From NCBI RefSeq assembly GCF_050107715.1, contig NZ_JBNILN010000001.1:558001-622000 (forward strand): a stretch of DNA of 64,000 nt, written 5' to 3'. Below the pieces are notes generated by a model. That model searched no databases. It had not been told where the DNA came from and was given only the letters and a program-made list of their open reading frames with translations. The position numbers were made by a program, and so were the translations under genes. Of the stretch, positions 33,569 to 42,233 are shown in pieces. Origin of the DNA: Metabacillus_B sp050107715 (GTDB taxonomy: Bacteria > Bacillota > Bacilli > Bacillales > Bacillaceae). The stretch's first letter is position 1; each line of letters starts with the position of its first letter.

Positions 33569-35536
33569 TTATTTGGTTTTGAATGCTGCTACTTCCTTTT
33601 GCAGGTCAGCGGCGAGGTCGGCGAGCTGGCTGATGGATTGGCCGATTTCTTCGATGGAAGAGAATTGCTGCTGTGCTCCGGCTGCGACTTGCTGGGTGGA
33701 GCTTGCGGATTCGGTGGCGATGCTGGCCATTTCTTCCACTGATGCTGTGACTTCTTCTGAGCTTGCGGACATTTGCTCGGCGGTTGCTGAGACTTCTTGG
33801 ATTTGGGTGTTGACGTTTTCGACTGCTTTTTGAATGGAGTCGAAGTTTTCTCCGGTTTCTTTCATGAGCTTGATTCCGCCGGCAGCTTGCTCTTTTTCTT
33901 TGTCCATGTTGGTCATGACCAGGTCGGTTCTTTTTTGGATGGAGCGGATGAGAGCTGTGATTTGCTCGGCTGATTGCTTGGAGCCCTCTGCCAGTTTTCT
34001 TACTTCGTCAGCTACGACGGCGAAGCCTTTGCCGTGTTCTCCTGCCCTTGCTGCTTCGATGGCTGCATTGAGTGCGAGCAGGTTGGTTTGCTCGGAGATG
34101 GCGGTGATGACGTCGACGATTTGATTGATTTCTTCTGATTTGTCTCCCAGCTCTTTTACGTGGCGGGTGGTTTCTTCGACGGATACATAGATTTCATCCA
34201 TTTGTTTGACGGCTCGTTCGATAAAGACGCTGCCTTTTTGGGTCTGTTCAGCGGCTTCTGAGACGGAATGGGAGACCGATCCTGCGCGCTCCGCTACGTA
34301 TTGAACACCGGTTGCGATTTCCTGGATCGCTTTGGCGGTTTCTTCGGTGCTGACCATCTGGGTTTCAGCACCTTCTGATAGCTCGTCAACGGATTGAGCA
34401 ATTTCCTTTGTGATGCCGCTGACCTGAATGGCGGTATTTTTCACCTGTTCAGAAGAGGCAGCGAGAGTGCCGGATGAGTGTTCGATTTGTGAAATCAAGT
34501 TCCGTAAAGAATCAATCATCATATTGAATGCAGAACCGAGCTGGCCGAGGTCATCTTTGGACCGCACCTGTGCCTTTTCCGTCAGATCTCCCTGGCTGAC
34601 CTTGCTTGCGATGGCTGACAGGTTTCGGATCGGACGCACGATTGCGCGAATGGTGAAATAGTTAAAAAGAGTTCCAACAACAAGAAACACACCTATTACG
34701 GTGATCATGTTTACCAGAATGGGAGCTGACTGTTCGGAATATTCGGAGGTATCCATTGTCCCGAGTATTTTCCAGCCGGTCTGTTCGTTCGTCTCAAACA
34801 TCATCGCTTTGTTTGCACCGTTGAATGTGTAGGTGAAATTGCCTTTGTCCGATTGATAAATAGGTTCACTAATGCTTTTATCCAGCATTTCACCTGGCTG
34901 AAGAGTTGGATGAACGACAACCTTCCCATCTTTGTCGAGGATGCTCGGGTATCCTTTATTTCCTATTTTTGTCTCAAGAGAGGTTTTAGCAAGTACATTT
35001 AAATCGATATCCATTGCCATAACGCCATTTCCATCTGCTAATGTGCTTGCAATGGTTACAACGGTTTTGCCGCTGACTGCATCTTTATATGGACTGGTTA
35101 CGATGGAGTCTCCTTTATTCGCTAATGCTTCTTTATACCAATCTCGTTCTGTCGGATTGAACCCATCCGGGAACTCGGAACGGGGAAAGCTGTATATGCT
35201 GCCTTCGTTTGTTCCGACATAAGTGAACACCACTTCCTGGAAAGTGTTGCTAATGTAGCCTAACCGTTCATTCATGTAGGCTTCGTCCTCAAGCGCACTG
35301 CTGCTGATGGTTTTCGAGAACAATTCTACAACATCCCGTTTATTTTGAAAAAATTCATCCGTCAGTCCATTTAAGAGATGAACCTGCTGTCCTGCGGCTG
35401 ATTCAATTTGGTCTTGCACTTCATTTTTGGCTGTTAAGTATCCAAATACCCCTATTGAAACAGTGGGAATTAAAAGGAGCACAAAAGCGAAGATAATTAG
35501 TCGATTGCGGATTTTCATATTTTTGAACATGGGCAT
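33569..35536 (-). CDS. Methyl-accepting chemotaxis protein (dCache)
   Basis: A 655-residue transmembrane chemoreceptor of the McpA/TlpA class. Membrane helices at about 12-32 and 274-296 enclose an extracellular dCache domain (FTYVGTNEGSIYSFP, DKDGKVVVHP). A HAMP domain follows (RAIVRPIRNLSAIASKVSQGDL, about 300-325), and the cytoplasmic signalling helices carry the conserved tip (EQTNLLALNAAIEAARAGEHGKG region, about 480-503). The receptor feeds CheA through CheW. A sequence close to the sigma-D -10 lies upstream. The ligand is not readable. Confidence 0.95.
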   Translation of the reverse strand: MPMFKNMKIRNRLIIFAFVLLLIPTVSIGVFGYLTAKNEVQDQIESAAGQQVHLLNGLTDEFFQNKRDVVELFSKTISSSALEDEAYMNERLGYISNTFQEVVFTYVGTNEGSIYSFPRSEFPDGFNPTERDWYKEALANKGDSIVTSPYKDAVSGKTVVTIASTLADGNGVMAMDIDLNVLAKTSLETKIGNKGYPSILDKDGKVVVHPTLQPGEMLDKSISEPIYQSDKGNFTYTFNGANKAMMFETNEQTGWKILGTMDTSEYSEQSAPILVNMITVIGVFLVVGTLFNYFTIRAIVRPIRNLSAIASKVSQGDLTEKAQVRSKDDLGQLGSAFNMMIDSLRNLISQIEHSSGTLAASSEQVKNTAIQVSGITKEIAQSVDELSEGAETQMVSTEETAKAIQEIATGVQYVAERAGSVSHSVSEAAEQTQKGSVFIERAVKQMDEIYVSVEETTRHVKELGDKSEEINQIVDVITAISEQTNLLALNAAIEAARAGEHGKGFAVVADEVRKLAEGSKQSAEQITALIRSIQKRTDLVMTNMDKEKEQAAGGIKLMKETGENFDSIQKAVENVNTQIQEVSATAEQMSASSEEVTASVEEMASIATESASSTQQVAAGAQQQFSSIEEIGQSISQLADLAADLQKEVAAFKTK

Positions 35537-35569
35537 GCACTCCTATGCTGAGTTATAAGTACATGCTAT

Positions 35570-35592
35570 TTATCGACAATTCCCGCTAGTTT
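35570..35592 (-). promoter_or_regulatory. Possible sigma-D promoter of the chemoreceptor
   Basis: GTCGATAA (35570-35577, minus strand) is one base from the motility -10 GCCGATAA. TGAA lies 14 bp upstream in place of TAAA. Motility regulation is typical for chemoreceptors; the match is imperfect. Confidence 0.35.
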
Positions 35593-35622
35593 TCAAGGTG
35601 ATTTTGTGAATTATTTCACTTA

Positions 35623-35652
35623 GTGAAAAAAGAGGACCGCATTGGCCCCCTT
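35623..35652 (-). terminator. Terminator of the dedA-type gene
   Basis: AGGGGGCC/GGTCCTCT pairs with two G-T wobbles around a five-base loop and ends in TTTTTT on the minus strand. Confidence 0.65.
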
Positions 35653-35654
35653 AA

Positions 35655-36272
35655 TTAACCCTGTTTGTACTTTTTCCTTCTTCTCACGTACCAGACAACC
35701 ACCATAACAAGCAGGATGGCCAGGATGGCATAGATGAAGTTTGAATAGATGCTCATGTACTCGCCGATTTTTGGCCACGCTTCTCCGAGCATGGAACCAA
35801 GGATGACGAGGAGCGTATTCCAGATCAATGTACCGATTGTGGTGTAGATGAGGAAGAGCCAAACGTTCATGTTTGACATGCCGGCCGGGATGGAGATGAC
35901 ACTTCGGACGAAGGGAACCATCCGGCAAAAGAATACGGTCCACTTCCCGTATTTATCAAACCAGGCGTCGCCCCGGTGAATTTCTTTTTTGGAAACAAGA
36001 AGAATGTGTCCATATTTGTCCACGAATTTCTCAAGCTGTTCAACGTCCAGCAGCCTGCCGACGTAGTAGAGGATGATGGCTCCCAGAACTGAACCTCCAG
36101 TTGCAGCTGCAATGACTCCGGGGATTGTTAAGCCGGAGGTCGTCGTCATGAAGCCTCCAAACGGCAAGATCACCTCTGAGGGAATCGGAGGGAAAATATT
36201 TTCTAAGGCAATCATTAAAAAGATTCCCAAGTACCCAAATTGCTCCATAAATTGCGTAATCCAGTTATCCAT
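35655..36272 (-). CDS. DedA-family membrane protein
   Basis: A 205-residue DedA/VTT-domain protein. It has MDNWITQFMEQFGYLGIFLMI and FPPIPSEVILPFGG at the start. The conserved central block is DAWFDKYGKWTVFFCRMVPFVRSVISIPAGMSNM (Arg-containing reentrant region, about 104-137), with helices before and after. Members such as UptA recycle undecaprenyl phosphate across the membrane. Which lipid this paralogue handles cannot be read. AGGAGG lies about seven bases before the ATG. Confidence 0.9.
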   Translation of the reverse strand: MDNWITQFMEQFGYLGIFLMIALENIFPPIPSEVILPFGGFMTTTSGLTIPGVIAAATGGSVLGAIILYYVGRLLDVEQLEKFVDKYGHILLVSKKEIHRGDAWFDKYGKWTVFFCRMVPFVRSVISIPAGMSNMNVWLFLIYTTIGTLIWNTLLVILGSMLGEAWPKIGEYMSIYSNFIYAILAILLVMVVVWYVRRRKKYKQG

Positions 36273-36396
36273 TTAAAATCCTCCTGTAATGATGTGACCG
36301 TCCCCGAAACCATTAGTACGGATGAGAGCCTAAAAGGTTTCAATATTCCTTTAAAAGAATTCCCAAACCTGGCACGGGGCAAACAAGCGTCCATCT

Positions 36397-37635
36397 TTAT
36401 AAAATCTCATCTCTTCTTTTTAGATAGCGGTATAAATAAAACGTAATGACCGAGCACGCAATGCCGCAGACGGCGATAAAGCAAAAACCGGCCTGAAGCC
36501 CGGCGAGCAGGCTGCTTTTCGGGATCTGTACAGCTGAAACGTAAGTCTCGGTGATGGAGATGACCCCGCCGATGGCGTAGTTTCCCAATACACCGCTGAT
36601 TCCCACAATGGTTACAACTACGGTAATGGCTGCGTCAGTGCCGCTCCTGTACCGCCTGGCGATGAATGCATTGGCTGTCGGATAGACTGGCGCCACTCCT
36701 GCTCCGGCAATCGCAATGAGGATCGCTCCTCGTTCCCCAAAGTATATTCCGGCTATAATCAGCACGCTGAAAAGGGCGGAAAACAGGATGATCGACAAGA
36801 GGTAGCCGATCTTATCTGTGATTGGTCCGAGAATTAATCTGGCAAAGGTGAAGAAGAGGAAAAAAGCTGAAAGCATTTTGGACGCTTCAAGGGTACTCCA
36901 TCCAAAGCCGTTTTCCAGGTAATGGATCAGCCATCCTCCAACGGACAGCTCGGCAATAACCCCGAGCGAAAGCAAAAGCGAGATGAGCCAGATGACCGGA
37001 TCGCGGAGCAGCCTTTTTACAGAAAGCGGTTCTTCCTCTTCCATTGGCTGTTCTGCAAACCTCGTGTAAAAGGCCGGGATCATCGGCAGTACGCATAGAG
37101 CGAGAATTACGGCGTACATTCCCCTCCAGTCCAGTACCACTCCTCCTATCGTCAGTTCCATTACACCTGTTGCAATCATAGGAGCTGCAATCGAGCTTAA
37201 TCCGTAGAAGAAATGGGCCAGATTCATCATCGTTCCGGTATTCTTTACAAAGATGCGCGTGGCGATGAGCGCCAGTACAATCTCAAGCATCCCGTTCCCT
37301 ATGTAGAGAAGAAAATAGGCGCCGGAAAGGGCTTCGAAATTCCGGGAAAAATAGATGAGGACCCCTGATAAAGCCATTAAACCGAAAGTTAATTGAGTGA
37401 CTGTTTTTAATCCCCAGTGGCGGGTGAGATAGGCTGTAAATGAGCAGGCAATCAGAAAACCGAGGGAATTGATTGCGAACAAGTGGCCGATCTGCCACTC
37501 CTCCAGCTGAAAATCTGCTTGAATCCGCGGGACAGCCGGCCCTCTGATATTTTCTGATAAGCCGAATAACAGGAAGCCTGTAAACACGATGGTGATTTGT
37601 ATGATTACATGGAGTCTTTTGTTTGCAGGCAGCAT
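36397..37635 (-). CDS. MFS transporter
   Basis: A 412-residue major-facilitator protein with 12 predicted helices. The first helix reads ITIVFTGFLLFGLSENIRGPAVPRIQ, and the second half (FLFFTFARLILGPITDKIGY) carries the MFS loop motif. The fold is closer to the FucP/sugar or YwoG-like branch than to DHA drug pumps, but substrate is unknown. GGAGG lies six bases before the ATG. It is monocistronic between dedA and ssbB. Confidence 0.85.
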   Translation of the reverse strand: MLPANKRLHVIIQITIVFTGFLLFGLSENIRGPAVPRIQADFQLEEWQIGHLFAINSLGFLIACSFTAYLTRHWGLKTVTQLTFGLMALSGVLIYFSRNFEALSGAYFLLYIGNGMLEIVLALIATRIFVKNTGTMMNLAHFFYGLSSIAAPMIATGVMELTIGGVVLDWRGMYAVILALCVLPMIPAFYTRFAEQPMEEEEPLSVKRLLRDPVIWLISLLLSLGVIAELSVGGWLIHYLENGFGWSTLEASKMLSAFFLFFTFARLILGPITDKIGYLLSIILFSALFSVLIIAGIYFGERGAILIAIAGAGVAPVYPTANAFIARRYRSGTDAAITVVVTIVGISGVLGNYAIGGVISITETYVSAVQIPKSSLLAGLQAGFCFIAVCGIACSVITFYLYRYLKRRDEIL

Positions 37636-37862
37636 ACCGTTCCTCCGTTTTTTCTTTCCACTGACAACCTTACCTGTTTTTACGGATTTCGTGAAGGGTT
37701 TTTTTGATGAATAATTGAGAAAGCGCAGTTCTGTAATGCCGCAGCGCTAAAGAAACAATTTATTTAAATGAAAGAACCAGCCGATTGGTCATCAGCTGGT
37801 TAAAATTGAGGGGGTTTGAGGCAGTTTGGGATTTTTTCTAAGCGGAGGGGTTGTAAGAAGGA

Positions 37863-38210
37863 TTAAGCTTCTTGTTCAGCGAGCTCCCGCGGTCTGCCGC
37901 TCATGAAGCGTACAGAGTCAGCGACAACTTCTGTGACGTATACCATTTTGCGTTCGCTGTTTTCATACTTCCGGGATTGGACTCTCCCCGTGACGCCTAT
38001 GATCGAGCCCTTTTGACAGTAGTTGGCGGTGTTTTCAGCGGTTCTTCTCCAGAGGGTGCAATTAACGAAGTCTGTTTCGATTTCACCGGCGGCATTTTTG
38101 AAATTCCGGCTGACTGCGAGGGTGATATGGGCGACAGCTGCACCGTCTTTCGTATAGCGGATTTCCGGATCCTTCGTCAGCCTGCCGACTAATGTTACAT
38201 GATTGATCAT
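37863..38210 (-). CDS. ssbB: Competence-type single-stranded DNA-binding protein
   Basis: A 115-residue OB-fold protein with the SSB signature MINHVTLVGRLTKDPEIRYT, DFVNCTLWRRTAENTANYCQKG and GRVQSRKYEN. It lacks the long Gly/Asp-rich tail and DDDIPF tip of the essential SsbA. This, and the neighbouring ywpF, match SsbB (YwpH), which protects incoming DNA during transformation. I start at ATG 38210 after AAGGAGAA. A weak inverted repeat (AACCAGC/GCTGGTT) lies downstream near 37780-37803. Confidence 0.9.
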   Translation of the reverse strand: MINHVTLVGRLTKDPEIRYTKDGAAVAHITLAVSRNFKNAAGEIETDFVNCTLWRRTAENTANYCQKGSIIGVTGRVQSRKYENSERKMVYVTEVVADSVRFMSGRPRELAEQEA

Positions 38211-38439
38211 CCTGATTCTCCTTTCTTTCGTATTCCTCCGTATTGTACCGGACGAAAGCACAAAGGGAAAATCAGGAAAAATCACTTTTAGAGCTCTATA
38301 GCTTTCCCTTTGCCCGCATGAACATCCACATTTATTTATTTGCAGCGGTCATTTATCGATTTTCACAAAAAGAAAGAAAAATGATCGGCTGTGTTATACT
38401 AAGGAAAACAACTGGAAAGCAATGCGGAGGTGGATGGCT

Positions 38440-38892
38440 TTGAAGACGTTTAAGCTTGTTTCCATGAAAATTGCACGGATTGATGAGAACGGCCTGCACT
38501 ACGATGAAATTTCGTTGGCTGATGGTCTTGTGATTAATAAAAAGGATGGAGAAAATGACTGGCTTCTTGAAGCCTTGATCAGTAGCGTCCATTTAGAACG
38601 GTTCAAAAAGCTGCAGGAAGAAAAGGAAGACCATACTTTGGTCATCACCATTTCCAAGCGGACGAACACCCCCGCTAAACTAAAAGCCCGGGTGAGGAAC
38701 ATTGTAGAGCTGGAAAACAATTTGGTTTCTGTGCTGTTTTCAGGAAAAATTGCGGCAAACCGGCCGACGGGCAATGCGGAGAAGATATTGACCGAGCTTG
38801 TGGACGAGGGGCTGGAAGGGGAAGACCTTTTACAGGCTTTTTCCGCCAAGCTTCATAAGACAGAGGCGCAGGAAACCGTTTCTTCCAAGTAA
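38440..38892 (+). CDS. ywpF: YwpF-like protein
   Basis: A 150-residue soluble protein beginning KTFKLVSMKIARIDE, matching the YwpF family of Bacillus, whose function is unknown. The TTG at 38440 is the best start: GGAGG lies eight bases upstream, whereas the ATG six codons earlier in the overlapping frame is too close to it. The C-terminal 30 residues are charged and helical. It diverges from ssbB and converges on the lipoprotein gene through a shared terminator. Confidence 0.8.
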   Translation: MKTFKLVSMKIARIDENGLHYDEISLADGLVINKKDGENDWLLEALISSVHLERFKKLQEEKEDHTLVITISKRTNTPAKLKARVRNIVELENNLVSVLFSGKIAANRPTGNAEKILTELVDEGLEGEDLLQAFSAKLHKTEAQETVSSK

Positions 38893-38923
38893 AAGAGCCA
38901 GTCACCTATGACTGGCTTCTTCA
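38891..38923. terminator. Convergent terminator
   Basis: AGCCAGTCA/TGACTGGCT with a four-base loop and AAGA/TCTT flanks lies between ywpF and the lipoprotein gene. Confidence 0.75.
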
Positions 38924-38931
38924 TTTCCCGA

Positions 38932-39192
38932 TCAGTCGGTCATCATATCCCGCTTCATTTTCTTTTCCTGCTGTCTTTCCGTATCCTTGTTTAGATCGGC
39001 GTCTTGTTCATCTGGACGGTTTCCGTTTCTGATTTCTTCAGGATCCATATTTTCAGGCTCCATGTTGTAATTCTCCTGTTCGACGGGCGGGTTTTCTTCC
39101 ATTTTTTCTTCCGGATCCGGGTCATCTGCACAGCCAGTAGCGAGTCCTGCCGTCAGAACAAGCCCAGATAGTAAACCAGCGATTTTTTTCAT
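38932..39192 (-). CDS. Small acidic lipoprotein
   Basis: An 86-residue protein with a lipoprotein signal (MKKIAGLLSGLVLTAGLATGC) and then a mature part very rich in Glu, Asp, Pro and Asn (PEEKMEENPPVEQ, EPENMDPEEIRNG). The last residues are basic and Met-rich. The lipobox is slightly unusual (LATGC). AAAGGAG lies eight bases before the chosen ATG. It is probably tethered outside the membrane. No function is recognised. Confidence 0.75.
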   Translation of the reverse strand: MKKIAGLLSGLVLTAGLATGCADDPDPEEKMEENPPVEQENYNMEPENMDPEEIRNGNRPDEQDADLNKDTERQQEKKMKRDMMTD

Positions 39193-39272
39193 ACTGCATG
39201 CTCCTTTCATGGTGGCGTTTTTCACCATTAGCTTGCCCCATCAAAAAAAGGCTCATTCGAAGGAGGATTTTC

Positions 39273-39359
39273 ATGAAATACGCAGCTGCAATCCTAGCGG
39301 GACTCACTGTATTTTTTGCCCGTCCCCGTAAAGCGAAGGCCCCAACGAAAAAAGCGTGA
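39273..39359 (+). CDS. Very small membrane-directed peptide, 28 aa
   Basis: The peptide opens MKYAAAILAGLTVFFARPRK and continues KAPTKKA. A short hydrophobic stretch is followed by a basic tail. GAAGGAGG lies six bases before the ATG and a terminator begins at the stop codon, strong evidence of expression for so short a frame. It diverges from the lipoprotein gene. Function is unknown; a membrane-active or regulatory peptide is possible. Confidence 0.6.
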   Translation: MKYAAAILAGLTVFFARPRKAKAPTKKA

Positions 39360-39390
39360 CTCCCTGTTTAGGAGATCACGCTTTTTTGTC
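39352..39390 (+). terminator. Terminator of the 28-aa gene
   Basis: AAGCGTGAcTCC pairs with GGAgATCACGCTT and is followed by TTTTTTG. The stop codon lies inside the stem. Confidence 0.8.
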
Positions 39391-39423
39391 ATTCCTTATT
39401 TTCTCTAAGGGGCCGCTTTTTTC

Positions 39424-39858
39424 TTACTCCTGCTTATCACCCAGTGCAAAGGTGATTTCTGCTTCGCAGGCTATGTCTCCATCAACGGTTGCCACGGCTT
39501 TCCCTTTGCCGATTTTCCCGCGCGCACGGGTGATTTCAACCTCTAAACGCAGCTGATCCCCCGGGACGACCTGTTTTTTAAAACGGCAGCTGTCAATTCC
39601 GGCGAAAAAGGCAAGCCGGCCCCTGTTCTCTTCTTTGATCAGCATCGCAACGGCCCCTACCTGAGCGAGGGCTTCCACAATTAAGACACCCGGCATGACC
39701 TGGTAATCCGGAAAGTGCCCGTTAAAAAACTCTTCATTTGCAGAAACATTTTTGATTCCGACAGCACGGACTCCTTCTTCCACTTCAAGGACACGGTCCA
39801 CGAGCAAAAACGGATAGCGGTGAGGAATGATTTCTTTAATCTGCTGAATATCAAGCAT
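39424..39858 (-). CDS. fabZ: 3-hydroxyacyl-ACP dehydratase
   Basis: A 144-residue hot-dog-fold enzyme that dehydrates 3-hydroxyacyl-ACP in fatty-acid elongation. IIPHRYPFLLVDRV leads the domain. FNGHFPDYQVMPGVLIVEALAQVGA (about 46-70) holds the catalytic His and Glu. Its place beside flhO/flhP matches ywpB of B. subtilis. AAAGGAG lies nine bases before the ATG. A perfect hairpin upstream (39895-39924) separates it from the epuA operon. Confidence 0.95.
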   Translation of the reverse strand: MLDIQQIKEIIPHRYPFLLVDRVLEVEEGVRAVGIKNVSANEEFFNGHFPDYQVMPGVLIVEALAQVGAVAMLIKEENRGRLAFFAGIDSCRFKKQVVPGDQLRLEVEITRARGKIGKGKAVATVDGDIACEAEITFALGDKQE

Positions 39859-39894
39859 ATAGCATGGCTCCTTTCAACTAACTATATGTATACG

Positions 39895-39924
39895 GCAAAA
39901 GGAAGGCGCATCCCTTCCTTTTGC
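39895..39924 (-). terminator. Terminator of the flhO-flhP-epuA operon
   Basis: A perfect 12-pair hairpin GCAAAAGGAAGG/CCTTCCTTTTGC with a six-base loop lies beyond the epuA stop. Confidence 0.7.
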
Positions 39925-39939
39925 ATAAAGAGTATAGAC

Positions 39940-40218
39940 TTATCCGGCCTCTTTTTCAACCAGGTCAATGATGTGCTGCCATGTAGATGGCTTCAGAACA
40001 TCCAGCGGGTTTCCGTCCCCAATCACTCCGTAACCGACCATCGCTCCGGCAATCGCAGCCAAAAGGAACACTCCCATTACAATTAAGAGACGCAGCCAGA
40101 TCGGAAAAAGCCGGATTTTGATTTTTTCCGCAGGTTGAACTTCCTCTTTAACCGTATCGTTTGCTTTCTTTTCCTGCTTATACTTTTCACGGGTCATGGA
40201 CGCGTTTTTGGAAGACAT
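39940..40218 (-). CDS. EpuA-like small membrane protein (RNAP beta-associated annotation)
   Basis: A 92-residue protein with a charged N-terminus (REKYKQEKKANDTVKEEV), one helix (about 46-66, LWLLIVMGVFLLAAIAGAMV type) and a short end WQHIIDLVEKEAG. This is the EpuA/DUF family, often labelled DNA-directed RNA polymerase subunit beta, a label I regard as unproven. It is co-transcribed with flhP, which ends 21 bp upstream. Confidence 0.8.
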   Translation of the reverse strand: MSSKNASMTREKYKQEKKANDTVKEEVQPAEKIKIRLFPIWLRLLIVMGVFLLAAIAGAMVGYGVIGDGNPLDVLKPSTWQHIIDLVEKEAG

Positions 40219-40239
40219 GTGAAAACCCCTTTACCTGAA

Positions 40240-41052
40240 TTAGCGGACTGAGTTGATTAATCCCAGCATCTGATCGCCGATTGAGATGGATTTTGCATTG
40301 AATTGGTAGGCCCGCTGCGAAACGAGCATATCGGTCATTTCCTTGGAAATATCGACATTGGATGATTCAAGAGCCTTCTGTTCAACAGAGATCTGACCGC
40401 GAAGTGCACCACCCAGACTGGTAATGGCCGTCTGATCTTCCGGATTGACCAGCGCGAACAGGTTCCCGCCCGCCTGAATCAGGGACTGCGGCTTATTGGC
40501 CTGGATGATTCCGAGATTAACGGAGCCAACAGGCTGACCTTCGGCATTTAATGCCGTCATGGTACCTGAAGACGAAATCCGGAAGTCCTGTGCGGCTGCA
40601 TTAAAAAGAATCGGCTCATTGTTCTCATCGGTAATTCTGTGGCCGCTTGCGTTAACGACCGCCAGCCTTCCGTCTGCTTCAGCGGAAAGGTATAGAGCGC
40701 CATCCCTCGTGAAACGGGTCTGGCCATCCGCTTGCACAGTCAAAAACTGGCCGGGTTTTGTAAAGGAAAAATCCAGATTCCGGTCCGTTACTTTGACCGG
40801 TCCCTGAGTAAAAATAATGGATTGCATCAGCTGTGCCCCGACTCCCTGGCGTATCCCGAAATCGGTGGAGCGGCCGGCCTCTTTCGTTTCGTCCGGCTGG
40901 TTGTCATATTGCTGGCGCACAAGCTCGCCGAACGTCGTTTGTGTCCGCTTGAAGCCTTGAGTATCCACGTTGGCTATATTATGCCCAATTGCATCAAGCT
41001 GCTTTTGGACCTGATTCATCGTATTGGAAGCTGCAATCATGGAGTTCAGCAT
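40240..41052 (-). CDS. flhP: Flagellar hook-basal body protein FlhP
   Basis: A 270-residue flagellar rod protein. The N-terminal SNTMNQVQKQLDAIGHNIANVDTQG and C-terminal SNVDISKEMTDMLVSQRAYQFN are the paired rod/hook motifs that form the coiled-coil tube. The C-terminus ends in GDQMLGLINS. B. subtilis FlhO and FlhP are the distal rod needed for hook assembly. GGAGG precedes the ATG. It follows flhO by 16 bp. Confidence 0.93.
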   Translation of the reverse strand: MLNSMIAASNTMNQVQKQLDAIGHNIANVDTQGFKRTQTTFGELVRQQYDNQPDETKEAGRSTDFGIRQGVGAQLMQSIIFTQGPVKVTDRNLDFSFTKPGQFLTVQADGQTRFTRDGALYLSAEADGRLAVVNASGHRITDENNEPILFNAAAQDFRISSSGTMTALNAEGQPVGSVNLGIIQANKPQSLIQAGGNLFALVNPEDQTAITSLGGALRGQISVEQKALESSNVDISKEMTDMLVSQRAYQFNAKSISIGDQMLGLINSVR

Positions 41053-41068
41053 AGGTGGTTCCTCCTCA

Positions 41069-41902
41069 TTAGCTTAGCCGGCCAATTTCATTCACAGCTT
41101 TATCAAGACTGCGGTCATATGCCTGCAGTACTTTCTGGTTCGCCTCAAATGAACGGTAGGCAGTCATCATTTCTGTATAGGCACGAGCCGTATCGACATT
41201 GGAGCCTTCAATAAATCCTTGCTTCAGTGAGTAGCCGACATTTGGATTTCCCGCGGCTGAAGGGAGGCCGGTTTCATCCGCTGTCCTGAACAGGCCATTG
41301 TTTTCCTTCACAAGATTACGGACATCCTCCGCAAACCGAACATCAATCTGCGCGCCTTCCTGTCCGTTCATTCTGATACGTCCATCTGCGAGAACCTCGT
41401 AATCGCCTTCCACTGTAATTGGGGTACCGTCTGTGGAAAGCACGGGAATGCCCTGGGAGGTCAGCTGATTTTGGTCATTTAATGTAAAATGGCTGTTGCG
41501 CGTATAGCGGACCTGTCCATCCGGAAGACTGACGGCAAAAAGGAGGAATCCCTTCATGCCCGTTTCTTCATTATTAGGCACAGCTTCTTCAAGCAATGCT
41601 ATATCTGATGGGAGACCGGTTTCTTTCATATCACCTTGGGTAAATTGGGGAACAAGTTCCTGAACGTATGCACCTGTATTTAACGTGCCGATTGGCGTTT
41701 GGATTCCGAAATTCATGGGGGTCTGGGTTGGAGCGTCTTTTCCTTCCATTCTGCTTAACAGCATTTCAGGGAAAGCACGGATTGCCGACTGATCTGACTT
41801 ATAGCCCGGCGTATTCACATTTGCAATGTTATTCGACAGCATTTCTGTCCGCTTCTGTTGCGAAAGCATGCCGGCCGCAGCCGTATAGAGCCCTCGTAGC
41901 AT
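41069..41902 (-). CDS. flhO: Flagellar hook-basal body protein FlhO
   Basis: A 277-residue flagellar rod protein with MLRGLYTAAAGMLSQQKRTEMLSNNIANVNTPGY at the N-terminus and SNVDTARAYTEMMTAYRSFEANQK at the C-terminus, enclosing a D1-type core. It heads the flhO-flhP-epuA operon. GAGGTG lies four bases before the ATG. A TATAAT lies about 45 bp upstream on the minus strand. B. subtilis flhO-flhP are partly sigma-D driven, but no good sigma-D box was found at a usable distance. Confidence 0.93.
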   Translation of the reverse strand: MLRGLYTAAAGMLSQQKRTEMLSNNIANVNTPGYKSDQSAIRAFPEMLLSRMEGKDAPTQTPMNFGIQTPIGTLNTGAYVQELVPQFTQGDMKETGLPSDIALLEEAVPNNEETGMKGFLLFAVSLPDGQVRYTRNSHFTLNDQNQLTSQGIPVLSTDGTPITVEGDYEVLADGRIRMNGQEGAQIDVRFAEDVRNLVKENNGLFRTADETGLPSAAGNPNVGYSLKQGFIEGSNVDTARAYTEMMTAYRSFEANQKVLQAYDRSLDKAVNEIGRLS

Positions 41903-42179
41903 AGTTCACCTCATATCGGCGCAATGGAAAGCGCCTTTTTTCCTATCTTCTATTATAAATGACAAATCCATAAAACTCCTACTTTATTTTTTTCGACAAT
42001 TTCCTACATTTCTTTAGAGAAAACCCTGCAAAATTCGACAAAATGTCGTATAATGGCCTTGGAACATCAATCAGGTTCCCCTTTCAAATTGTGTATGGTC
42101 CGGTGTTTCGTTCCCACGATACCGGATCCCTTTGGCACCGCATCTTCTGCACTGACTTGTTCAGGGCGGGGGTGGGTGT

Positions 42180-42233
42180 CTTTTTTTTTGGGTGGGTTGG
42201 GGGATTGGTGGAGGTGGGGGTGGGGGTGGGGGT
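42180..42233 (+). repeat. G-run tract ahead of repeat cluster E
   Basis: A T9 run is followed by about 50 bases of G-runs (GGGTGGGTTGGGGG, then repeated GTGGGGGTGGGGGTGG). It leads directly into the first repeat unit, as at clusters B and C. Four or more G-runs could form a quadruplex. The long gap 41903-43225 holds only this, the repeats, and flhO upstream sequence. Confidence 0.8.

Noticed and set aside
41913..41920. GCCGATAT just before flhO as a sigma-D -10
   Set aside because: It overlaps the ribosome-binding site, so transcription would begin too close to the start codon; the -35 match is poor.
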